Assembly: GCF_947507565.1 (NCBI RefSeq)
Contig: NC_089177.1
Span: forward strand, 1,548,648-1,612,647
Source: Oscarella lobularis
Lineage: Eukaryota; Porifera; Homoscleromorpha; Homosclerophorida; Oscarellidae
Direction of reading: 5' to 3'
DNA: 64,000 nt
How positions within the stretch are numbered: position 1 is the stretch's first letter; each line of letters starts with the position of its first letter. Position numbers and translations under genes: made by a program. The notes under the pieces are model-generated. The model made no database searches and was not told the origin of the DNA. It saw only the letters and a list, made by a program, of their open reading frames with translations. Below are positions 14,201-25,087 of the stretch, one piece after another.

Positions 14201-17200
14201 GTATGATCACTTTGTCTTCGCTTTCAATATCCTTTTTTTCTCTTTGAAACGCGTCTGAGCTCATGTACTTCTTAACAGCGTGTTTTTTAAATTGCCCACG
14301 TCTATACTTCAGCTTGTCAACAATTTCGGAAATCTTTGACTTTAATGAAAGCGCCCCACCTTTGACCGAATGCAAATGTACCGTAGAGCGCGGGCGGAAC
14401 TTAAACTCGACTTTTGCATTATAGTCTTTCAACTGAGATTCTATCGCTTCAATCTCCTTCTTGCAAAATCGTTTAAGGTAATTTACGCAAAACTTTCCGG
14501 GCAACTTTAAGGACGTTTTGTACACAACGCGCTCTGAGAGATATTGCTTATAATCTCTTTGAAACAACTTCACGTTTTCCACTGTTCCAGCTAGAAAGAA
14601 CTCATCACTGTCAAACGTTCCAAAACCGTTTACCATGACAGAGTAACGCGAGCACAGTTGTTCCAATTTTTCAGCACCAGTTGGACCTTGCAGAAAAGAA
14701 CGCGTTTCACTGTCTTCTGCTTCAAATTGCTCTGTCTTGAAGTTGGTCTTTAGAAGGCTCACAGCCGCATCATAGTGATCTTTCATTGCCAGTATTCGGA
14801 TGCAAGGCTGTTCATTGTCAAACGCCAAAGGCAAAGCCTCACAAGACGCTTTGGAGAAGACGCTTGTCAGTTGCTCACGTCCTAGACCGCGAAAAAATTC
14901 GGCTAAGAGTGGGTGAATTTGCACGCGATTGTCTCTGATGCTCATAATAACAGGCATAAGAGAGTCTTTGACGCGAGCTACTTCGATTGCAGCTCCGGAA
15001 ATAACGATACGTTGATTCGTCGCATCGTGCTCTACAGTAACGTCACCTTCGATGCCGGAAAAGATATTCGTCGACTTCAGAAGTGCAAAATGAGCCGAAG
15101 ACTCAATAGGCAATTTATCTGATATTTGCCTTTCATTATCAGCCTTTTCTTGTGTCCAGCGCCTGACTGACTCGCTGCATGCTTGATGTATAGTGTCTGT
15201 CATTTGCTTTTCACCAGCAAACACCAACTCTCCGTTGTCAGAATGGGGGCGAATCAAGATAGGAGTACCTTTCATGAGGTTTTCAGCTCCAGCTTGTTCA
15301 ATTGCCTGCTTCCAAAATTCTTCAGGCACAGGTATTTTCCTCAAAGTATAAGAGTCATAAACTTTGAAAAATTTGGTCTTCATATTTTTAGCCCATTGAT
15401 TTTCTGACTCATTTGACAAGCCTTTTAGCGTAAGAATTCCAGACTCGTAAACTACATCGCCAAGTTCTTTCAACTTGCGATGAGCAGGGGGATTCTGAAC
15501 CATAAAGTCCATAAGATCCGGATGAATTTCGGGAGCAGAAAGAGTCAGCTGAAACTCTTCCGCACGCTCTTCTTCTCTCTCGTGCACTTGGTGAGCATCA
15601 GCAAGTGAGGGATAAATAGAATAGCGTGATATGTGTAAATCACTGTTTCTGTAAGACGGAAGGGTATCAAGATTCATGACAGCACTTAGATCTAGCGAAA
15701 AGAAAGTAAGTATACATCAGCATGGAAATAAAAAGAGTACAACCCACCTGTAGTAGTTCGAAATGTAACAATAGCACAATCGTTCTTATCAATCGCTTCA
15801 ACGTCCTCCACCAGAGGCGACGGGTCGAGGCCAATTTCTTCAAATAAGTACTTTCGCACATTTCCCTTGTGCCACCCCTTTGCCGTTGCCACTCCGGAGA
15901 GCTTAGCGGATCGAGACACTGGAACACGACGAAAGACAAGTTTAATCACAGTGCTATTAGGGAGTTCAAAATCGGCTCCGTATTGACCAAGATCATCCAC
16001 CAACCTTTGGTCTAAGAATAAATACACACATTTGCAACAATAATGCATCATGAAGCTTAGACATACCTGCGACAGAATCATCGAGAAAAACCACTGCTTC
16101 CGTTTTGCTGCTAAGGAAAACCGTCTTTATTATTTTGACGTTAGACTTGAGCACTTCGAGTCCGGCACTCTTGATCTGCAAGGCTATGTCCTCCACATCT
16201 GCCCCCTTCGGAATATTCTGAACTAGAAGCTGGTCCTCTTCGTACTCGTCTTCATGGTCAATATCAAAGGCGATTGATTTGCCATTGGTGTGCTTTAGAG
16301 TAGACGCAACGTGACGAGATTTCCACAAATTGACAATTCCTATTAAACCAAAATAGGCTACTACCGCATGCACTCACACTCGAAAGCGCTATTTACCTTG
16401 ATATTTGGACAACTCTACGACCGCTACCGTTTCTTTTGCGAACTCTCTCCACTCAACAAACGTCGCTTTTACCGGCTGATCCCGGGAAGCCGCTTTTTCT
16501 ACCATTGATATCACTGCTGTTTGAGAAGCATTTGACGGCAGTCCAAAGAGAAGCAAGCAGTTCTCTCTACAAATAGTTGGCTGAGCCGGTGGTAACGATG
16601 ATGATACGACATCTGGAGAGGACGTTTCTTGCAAAGGAAATTCAGGAGTTGAACGACCTCCTTGCGGTGTGTAATTGCCGCCTTGCGGTGTATAATTTCC
16701 TAAATTGAAAAGTACATACTGGCGTTAACTTGACACTGGCACTGGATGACCTGGCTTTGGACTGCTAGAACCACTTGGCGTTCCTGGCTTTAGACTGCTA
16801 AAACCACTTGGCGTTCCTCTTCCTCGGCCTCTTCCTCTTCCTACTTGAACATCACTTAGAAGACCTAAGAGGAAAAAAATTGCTGCAGCATTTTCAATAA
16901 GAACATTCCTCACTCTTGTAGAGGCTTTCCAAGAAGCTAAGAATATCTGGAAACAGCGGCCTCTTCCGGGGGTTGTTAGAAGCACAGTCTTCAAGAAGTT
17001 TGCCAAAATCGCCTGGAGATGATTTGGTTGACGCTGGCAATCCATTGCCAGCCATTATCTTCCCTTGAATGATCACATCATTCTCATCTTTAAGAGAGAA
17101 AAAACAACGTTTATGCATCTAGAGGTGCAAACGAATTACATTACTGTACCTTTAAAAACTTCCTCTCGTTCTCTAATTTCCCAGCAGATGACACCAAAGC

Positions 17201-18718
17201 TATAATACAAGATGTGTATCCGCTGTATTCAACTAAGTGCAACATAGACCATACTAACCTGTAAACGTCGTGCTTTTTGTCCAGATTGAGCGAGCTGTGT
17301 GCAGCTGGGCCTCTATCAGAGTATCGCTCTGGAGGAATATACGCCGCAGTTCCTCTAGGGCTTTCACCCTTTTTCCACTGCTTCGTTCTGGTGCTAATTC
17401 CTCTCATTTTTGCCAAACCAAAGTCACTAATCTATATAAGCAATTAGTTACACTTTTAAAGTTCATGCGTATGGTGCGTACCTTGCATACGAACTGCTTT
17501 CCGGCTTTTTTTACCAAAACGTTTCTCGTTTTTAAGTCCCGGTGGGTGATGGAAGGTTCAAGTGAATGTAAAAACGCCATCCCCGAAGAAATTTGAAGAC
17601 TGCAGTTGATCCTGTTCAGCCACGAATCCATACCGGGGTCGTCAGTGAGAACAGCGAGTAAGTCTCCACTTTGAAAGTACTCAAGAAGTAAAGAAAAGCT
17701 TTTTGGATTATCGCACAAACCCAGGCATTTAACAATGTTAGGATGAGGAGGAACGCGAAGAAGAATTGCAGCCTCTTTTCTCAGACCAGCCGATTCTCTA
17801 CAGAGCAATTAGATAATTTACGTTCGAAAATAGCTGTTAGGGTTTCTTTCAGATCGCAAAAAAATGATGCTTTAATAATTATGAAGCCACGTTTCATGTC
17901 ATGTAACATTGACAGCAAGAGGGAGAGGTAGGTACAGCTGAGGTAGGACATATTATCACGTGGGTCCTAATTTGGGCGCGAAAGGCAGATCTGTTGCTAA
18001 ATTAAGATAGCTTGGCTAGGATTTCTGAGATCTTTTTTGAAAGCTCCTAACCCACGTTTTCCCCCGCTACTACACACTAAAGATTACTCACTAAAGCCCA
18101 CGTCTTTCTTGTCTAAACTACGGCTACTAGTCTACCGCGCGGTTACTAGTAGCAAGGCTCAATCTGCCAAAAATAACCGTTACAGATAAAGCATCTCGTT
18201 CTGATCAAACGAAATACTTCTTGCGTAGTATTTTAATAGCGAACGATGGAAAAAAAGCTTCATTAACAGCTATACAGAAGAATAAATAGTTGTGGTGGGA
18301 AACTCGAAAGGGTCGGGAACCCTCGATGCCGTCACGCGAAGTGTGGGGTCGGTCAAAAGAATGTACGCGGGTCAGCAAAACGAAAGTGAGAGTCGCCCCG
18401 TCCCACGCTGACCCACACGAGGTCAAAACCCTAGCTGCAGCATGTACGTGGCCGCAAGCGATGGACGGCCGAAAAGCGCGTCTAATTGCCCTTAAGTAGT
18501 TGTCCGGGCCAAAATAAGAACAAACGACTTGTCGGGGTTACTCACTCTTTATTTCTTCTGCCTCGAAGAACTTTGACCGCTATCTGCTCTCCAGTGGCTT
18601 TCATTCTGCCTCGATAAACTTCGCAGAAGCCGCCGCTATCGATATAGTCGTCTTCCTCGTCATATTCAAAGTCGTCTTTCGATTTGATATGCACTGTATC
18701 TATCGCGAGATCATCCAT
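10593..18718 (-). CDS. protein kinase-RG-RRM-macro(x3)-WWE-ART fusion (PARP14-like)
   Basis: Fourteen exons join with consistent phases into about 2,250 residues. Kinase exons run from 18718 to 16915: IDSGGFCEVY loop, AVKVL lysine, THRDLKTRN, DFGLAK, GTAAYIPPE and SFGVICWEI, a TKL/RIPK-like pattern. An RG-repeat exon (about 16757-16865) follows, then three exons with RRM-like segments (16398 to about 15750). A 2.4-kb exon (13307-15690) ends with a canonical macrodomain (VGDICKHHVDAIVNAAN). Two further, more divergent macrodomains lie in 13024-13267 plus 11340-12967, then a WWE-like region. The ART domain is at 10937-11286 and 10593-10889 (LYHGT, YGAGVYFA, final strand YPAYIITY). The last motif lacks the glutamate of chain-forming PARPs, so mono-ADP-ribosylation is expected. 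The kinase and RG exons join in phase 1 across a 49-base intron, and RG to RRM across a 51-base intron. The first ATG in frame is at 18718; an upstream exon is possible. Confidence 0.85.
13477..13548 (-). repeat. 36-bp in-frame tandem duplication
   Basis: Two identical adjacent 36-base units (13477-13512 and 13513-13548) encode a doubled 12-residue peptide, NLELADTSSHSG-like, in the linker after macrodomain 1. The unit keeps the reading frame. Confidence 0.9.
17798..18545 (-). other. unusually long intron inside the kinase part of the PARP fusion gene
   Basis: About 748 bases between the exon for the kinase glycine loop/lysine and the exon for helix C onward. Donor GTGAGT at 18545-18540 and acceptor TAG at 17800-17798 keep phase 2. 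Other introns in the gene are about 50-70 bases. No gene or RNA was recognised inside. Confidence 0.7.
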
Positions 18719-19636
18719 GTCGAGCGCCTTTTTCCTGCTCCGATGAGACAAAGCAAATGATGCCTAGAGTCACGAGGAAATGAGGTCATCCCGAAATCGA
18801 AAGTAATATCAAGTGCGCAATTCACTCACCCACCCAATTTCAGATTTCAAATTCAACGTTGTTTCTGCCTCTGTTCAATGGTATAGTCAGATGAACTCTT
18901 TCAGTTTCAACAAAGCAAAGTTCTAAGAAAATTATCTTAGTAGAAAGACTCGACGCCTGCAAAAACTAGAGGTTACTGCATTTTGGGAAACAGTATAAAA
19001 GTAAGGTCTACATCAAAAGTCTGCAACTCCAAGAAAAGGTGCGATGGAACATAATTCCGTCAGCTAAAGAGAGGGCCAGCCAAGGCATCTTTTACAATAA
19101 AAGGCACGAAACCGGCATATTTTACAAACCCTCTCTAGCGACATCATGCGCATGCACGAATGCGTTTGGGTTCCAGAATGAATTAATTAAGCTGAATTTA
19201 AAAGAATAGAAACAGACCTTCTCGGGCACAACAAAGGCGCCGTTAGTATAACAGAAAACAGAATGTGCAAGAGGGCGAAAGCGCAGCGAAATTTTTCGCA
19301 GAGCTTTCAATTTAGAATTGAGTGCATTCTTATCTTAATGCTTTTACCATCAACCTGAGATCTTGTACAAACACGTGACAAAAAGGATTCCGAGCGCCGC
19401 GCTACGAGAGCATTCCGCAAACGCAGATCTGAAAAAGCCAAGTCATTAAACAATCAGAGAAACTTTCCAGTTGGGACAACGACGCTAGGTACAATGTAAC
19501 AAAAAACGATAGGATCAAGACACCTACAAGGAACTACAAATCACTGAATGTAGGTCAGTAGGGTCCGTCGCGCAGTCGGAGACACGGCAAGGACCACTCT
19601 GACATATGCATGTTACTTTTATAGTATTCGCAGCTA
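18719..19636. other. intergenic, no gene recognised
   Basis: This is the 5' flank of the kinase-PARP fusion gene and the 3' flank of the Raptor-like WD40 exons. Open frames here are short and carry no recognisable domain. Confidence 0.5.
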
Positions 19637-21082
19637 TCATTTGTCAAACGATTCGCCGGAGTAGACAGCCAGCACCGATTCATCGCGAGACAAACCCGTC
19701 GTCGTAACTGCAAGTAATGACTAAATGGAAATCATACATAAAATTCAATGCAATCCTTGATGCAGAACTATGAATTCACCGTTAATGGATGAAACGCCAT
19801 TTGCAATGGATTGCCGGCGCATCTTATCGTATTAAGCTTATCGCCGCCAGGAATGTCGTGCAAATAAACTCTCCCACAAGTATCTCCAAGAGATGTCCTA
19901 AAATAGAGTTATATAAAAGGTTTCTGTCGCAGAATTCGCACCGATTTTTTACCCGCAAGAAACAACCGAACCCCTTCGGTGAAAAGCAAGAGAAGAATCA
20001 CAAACAACCGGAATGACACGTTCTGCCTCCACCGAGCTGTTTCGAATATCCCAAATTTTCACTTTGCCCTCAAGGCTAACAGGAAAACCATTACACTTAA
20101 GTCTGTCACTGCGATAGGACCCCTTACCTTCCAGAATAAAATTTCTTATTCATTCCGAGGCACACGTCAGAAACCTTCATGCCAGGGTGAGCCGGGAAAA
20201 CTCCGAGCGATCTTATATGCATTAGCTTTCAATGCTCAAGTCATGCATGATAAAGCTTACTTCTCGTCGGAACTAATTCGGTAATCATAAAGCTGGACAA
20301 TTCCATCACTGTCTCCAACAACGAGTAAAGGCTCTTGTCCCTCGCTTTCGCTTGACATGCACATAGGCTGTCCTTCTGTATGAATAGTCTGGAAAAAAAA
20401 GGAACACTTCTTCATTTTCTCTCATGGCGGCTGACCGACGAACCTGAATTAGGGTTTCAGCTCTAATATCAAAATACTGTATGCACTGTTCCGATTCATT
20501 GCAGGCGAATAGCCTCCCAGAGTGCTGCTGAAACTCCAAATGAACTTTATCCATGGGATTTACTACATTGGAGTGAAAATTATACGTTTTTGACTTCATG
20601 ACATTATAGGAGCGCAAGAACCTGAAACATTGCGGAATAAATCCCATTCAGCAATTTTCTCAGAAAGATACTTCTTCCACAAAGACACCATACCATTTCC
20701 TAAACAGTGTTTGAGCCTAGGTCTCATTGATTGATACCGAATGAATACCTGTTCCAACCATGACAAGAGTTTCTTCTTTGCCGGTAACAAATGCAGCAGA
20801 AACTGAAGCCAGTATGCCTGACGCTGAAGGCAAGGAATAATTTCCTATTTTCTCTTCAGCTTTCCAGTTCCAAACTCTTAAAACGTTAACGCGTTTAGAT
20901 TTCAAATATAGGTTGACATATTGAAATTACTCTATCACAGACTCAGGGTTGGCTTCTGTCTGATTTATCCCTCCTATAAGCAAGTGCGGATCGTAAGGAT
21001 GAAACGAAGCCGTTTGAGCAAAAACGGCGATTTTTTTCGTCATCATCCGTCGCTCCATTTTAAGGCTTTGACTCGGGAACGG
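19637..21082 (-). CDS. Raptor-like WD40 repeat exons
   Basis: A chain of short exons encodes consecutive WD40 blades matching the C-terminal propeller of Raptor (the mTORC1 scaffold) in order: FHPYDPHLLIGG, VWNWKAEEKIG, DKVHLEFQQHSGRLF...YFDIRAE, LLVVGDSDGIVQLYDYRI, GKVKIWDIRNSS, GRVYLHDIPGG and a closing blade LAVYSGESFDK. Nearly all junctions are canonical and phase-consistent down to the TGA at 19637-19639. The exception is the 62-base intron 20877-20938, whose two flanking exons are in different frames; reading through instead meets TAA at 20927-20929. The first exon (acceptor at 21083-21084) joins in phase 0 to the ZU5 exon ending at 21187, so this may be the C-terminus of the CARD-ZU5 gene. 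Alternatives: a degenerate Raptor fragment, or a base error. Confidence 0.6.
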
Positions 21083-21186
21083 CTATATAAAACACCAGTC
21101 ACACTATGATAAAAAAGATAACGTCAGTCAAACGCTTTTTTAAAAATACTATTTACACACGTTATATCAGGGCTAGTGCAACATAC

Positions 21187-22836
21187 CTTAGTCTCAAAAG
21201 GGCTACAAGTTGACGCGCTGGAGTCGGCTACACCGCTCGCCTGAACAGAAACAGCTTCCTTTTGCATTTCTGGAGGAGATGGAGAAGAAAACTCCAAAAT
21301 CTTAGAGTATGAGCCTGACGTTTCGCATGCTGGCATTGACACAGTACACGAACCGCGAATTCGACTTGGGCTAGACTCTGTTTCGGCGCTGAAGATCAGA
21401 GAGACGAGATTTTCCATAGTCAGTAATTCTGACTTATTCAGCTTTTGCTTAGGCGATGGGCACTTCCATGCAGATCCCCGAAGATCAATCTCAACATCGG
21501 CATCGTCCGATCGAGGCAGTGCTATTTTATGCTTCTCAAAAAGGCTCCACACCTCCATGGGCTTTCCTCCTTTCTCCAAGAATTTTTTAAGAACTTGCTG
21601 CGAGCAACCAAGAGATAAAAAAACGACTGTAAAAACCGCTTGTTCGCTTAGAATGGCATCACCATAGATGCAAACTTCGAGCTCCCTTATGCAGCGCCAT
21701 TCTCTAACTAATGACTCGGATTCTGCAACTAGAACGAAGCACTGGCTCTCTGACGAAGAGACGGAAATTAGCGATTTGGTTTGACCGATTTCGGCATTTT
21801 CGACAGTAGACCAATCGGAAACGTTTCCCTTGACGCCCTTTACTTGACGAATAATTTTGAATTCGACTTTGGCAGCCTTTTCATCGCAATCAGACGTCAG
21901 TGAATTCAAGTCAGCGTGGGGAAGCTCTACGATAATCGGAACTTCCACCTTTCTTTCGTCACCTTCAACAGCTATATTGACATAAGGACTAACTACAATG
22001 CGCTTTGCCGTCGCTTCTTTGGTGTCTTCTCGACTGAGAGGAGAATAAAAGGATGTCGGTGCGTCTTCCTTGGCGGGTGCGTCAGGTAGAGACAAAAAGC
22101 ATTGACCGTTGACAGTCAGTCCAGAACTGCTCTGTGGAACAACGACTACTGGAACGGCTTCCGCTTCATCTGTGGATTCGGCGAAACGAACTCTTCCACC
22201 TTCCGCGCTGACGTGAACTGATACGGCGACTTTTGCTTGACGAAGCTTTGATGCGGCTACTCTGCGCAACGACCGACGATCTGTCTCCTTCTTGGCTTCA
22301 GGAGAATAAACTTGGATGGTTGAAACAGGCCTCGATCCGTAGGCAGGAACCCCTAGACGAGAAAAATGTTTAAAACATAGAAGAACGCTGCGCGAATTTG
22401 CCTAAATAACGTCAATCAAACTCGACATCGAAACAAAAAGGAGATAGTTTCTAAACTCCCCGGGACAAGGTCGACAAAGAGTTGCTCGTAGCAACCGTTC
22501 GCAACGCACGTTTGGCTCACCCGAGCTACTAGAACTAGACGAACGTTTCTCCCTCACTGGTACAGGCGAGAGAAGTTCAACAATGTGACTAAAGCCTTCT
22601 GCATCACGCAGAGCGGACAAAAAGCGATCAAACGACTGAGGCCCTTTAGACGGAAGGATCTCAGTGATCAACATTGAAACCCGTTCTTGGTTTGTCAGCT
22701 GTCGTAGCTTTTGCCTGTCCTCTTCATTAATTAAGAATTTGGAAAACAAGAGGTCGATGATGGAGTCATCGGCGCGAAAGGCGTCGCGCAGTTCCATTAG
22801 TTTTGGGCGCGCGATTTTCTTCCACCGGATATCCAT
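21187..22836 (-). CDS. CARD-ZU5-UPA adaptor protein
   Basis: The first coding exon starts at ATG 22836 (MDIRWKKIARPK). It encodes a CARD-type six-helix death-fold domain (DDSIIDLLFSKFLINEEDR, QERVSMLITEILPSKG, LRDAEGFSHIVELL), then a serine-rich linker. The second exon (21187-22352) carries a ZU5-like segment and a UPA-like segment (VVSPYVNIAVEGD, VEVPIIVELPH) of the kind found in UNC5, ankyrin and PIDD proteins. The expected role is a cytosolic death-fold signalling adaptor. After the domain the linker is Ser/Thr-rich and ends at donor GTATGT (21181-21186), from which splicing leads into the WD40 exons. The donor of the CARD exon is ambiguous (two phase-1 GT sites near 22460-22480). Confidence 0.75.
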
Positions 22837-23213
22837 GGCAGTCAACGTTGCCAGACCTGCAAATACAGGTAAACATAATTAATTAGGCTGCTGGCAAAAA
22901 CGGTTATCATATTATTTAGGATCGATTAGGCGACTTGGATTCTTTCAAACCAGACTCCGCATGCGTTCACAAAATTATTTCCATTTCAGGAATGGGCGAC
23001 TTTGACAGTCAGTTAGGCATATGTACCGCACGAAGGGTTGCTTCTTCTCGAGTTCTGTAACTTCGCTTTGCACGATAGGAACGCGTAATACCGCTAAATG
23101 TACCAGACGTGCAAGAAAGGGTAATCGAGGATGGGAAAACAATACAACGGTCGCACAAAAAGCAACTCCTCGCCATAATGTAGACTGCCAGCAAAATTTC
23201 GCCTCTTTCGACG
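22837..23213. other. intergenic between CARD-ZU5 gene and duplicated block 1
   Basis: An acceptor-like CAG just upstream of the CARD start suggests a 5' untranslated exon. No other feature was recognised. The duplicated block begins at 23214. Confidence 0.4.
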
Positions 23214-23829
23214 GTTTACCAGCTAGCCAAGACGACAATAAAGCATATTGAACTCACGTAGTCTTCGTTGAATAGCGTAGACTGAGAGAAGCTGCTGCCC
23301 AGAGAAACTCACGCATGCGCAAAGTTCTAGCGAGATTGTGCAGAAAATCATTATGGTCCCAGATCATTTTCTTAGCTGGGGGAGAAAGAAGAAAATCTAC
23401 GGTTGCATGCACAAGATTCACAAGAATAGAGACCTGCCATTGAATCTCCAAGGAAAACGACAGCTTCTGTTTTCCTATCAGCGAACTGTCAATAACGACG
23501 TCTTCGTGTTCCTCCTACAGTAGCCATCACCCTGGCACATCAGATAACCTAGAAAAAAAGCATCAGAAAATTACCCAGAGAAGACGTTATCTAACTGTCT
23601 TTCCATTTCTCTCGACCTTTCGACGACGATGGCGTAGGGCACTGCGTCCTCGGCTGAAGCAGAGATAAAAATTATCCCTGGCTGAGGGAAGCGTTGCTTC
23701 GCTATTTCGCTTCCAACGCAGCGACGCTCGATCGCGCTCGCCCCACCCTAGAGACCGTACGTTTTCGCCGATCACGGCACGACACCGGCGCTTTCGATGA
23801 CGTTCGAGAGCGGGCCCCTGCCCAGGAGA

Positions 23830-24535
23830 GTGCAAGTGCCGATCAAATAAATCCCTGGATCAAATCTGCGTGGAGAATCAACATCCGGGTAACCGTCAAT
23901 GAAAAGTTAAGTCTTTTGACTGAATTTTTCATCGGGACACCTTACGGTGACGGTGGACTGTTTTTCCAAAGTACTTTGTTAGGCGATGAAGTCTATAAAG
24001 AAAAGTGAGGCCCTCTAAGAGGACCCACAAACAGTTTTTCGAATTTCAAAACAGAAGAAAAGGCTGGCGCGCGCAAGTTATTCGAAGGTACTACGACGGT
24101 CTACTCTGAGACGCAGAAGTCCACGCGTTCCAGTCGTTTCCCATCGCGCGAGAGCCGCGACGCGTCGCTCTATCGAGGCCCGGTTTTCCTCCGTCGTCGG
24201 TCAAATGCTGTTGTCAGAAGACCGAAACAAAGCTTAGAGATGTGTCTCACTGTGGTTATAATTATGCGTTCAGGCGATGTTCACAGCGGCGGTAGCGAGC
24301 AGAAGTCTCGTGGCCCGAGTGGTACTGAACTCTCAAAGGGGGCCTCACCTATTCTCTCGAGTCGACTTTGAGCGATGGACGACGCAAAAATCGACGTCAC
24401 TGTAAGTAACAATATAATTGTAAATGATTGGGAATTATTGTTTTGTTGACTTTCAACCCAGCGGATGCCACTTGAACTTTCTCAAATATCCAAATGGGAT
24501 TCCCGGTATAAAGTCGCCTAGACATGCCGGTAATG
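23830..24535 (+). repeat. left arm of a ~0.7-kb inverted repeat
   Basis: The reverse complement of this stretch is found, diverged, at 29360-30060. Landmarks shared in opposite orientation include the gaggccctctaagagg segment, the aagtctcgtggcccgag segment and the aaatgggattcccgg segment. The arms enclose the secreted-protein gene. The arm also has a short open exon-like stretch (MDDAKIDVT followed by GTAAGT at about 24373-24404). Confidence 0.75.
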
Positions 24536-25087
24536 AGATAGTGTATATTTATGCATTTACCTAATTATAAGAGCATACCTATACATATTTGCTTGTCATT
24601 TTTGTCGCGCGTTTTTGTATCTCAAGCCTGCTGCACTAAACGAATTCTCATTAGCATAGACATGTATGCATCCGCAATGAACTTGTCCACGAAAGGAACC
24701 TAATCAATTCCATATCAATTCGTATATGTACGAGTCTCCCCGTCAACTAGGTCAATGTACATAAACTCATACATGTCAAAAAAGTGAATTTAATTTCTTG
24801 AGATGATGTAGATGTGACGAGCACTGTGCAGTGTATTTTAGGCGCGCGCTGTAAGTCGAATAGTAGAGGCAATTAAAAGAGCCTAGCAGTAATATATATA
24901 TGTATATGCAATTATCAACTCTGGTTTTCGGACTTTATGATCCAGCAGTAACGATTAGGTTCTGGCTGTTTGTTTGACAAATCTTTGTGACAAATGTTTT
25001 TAGTTTACTGCAAGATGTCAACAATCAATCGTCCCATCGTATGAAATAAGGAATAGCACGTGACGTTTTTCTTCACGTGAGCTCGTG

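Noticed and set aside
23694-24008. Open frame of 104 codons repeated in the second block (45711-46010)
   Set aside because: The copies differ by a 10-base indel and other non-triplet changes, and there is no domain; it is more likely non-coding.
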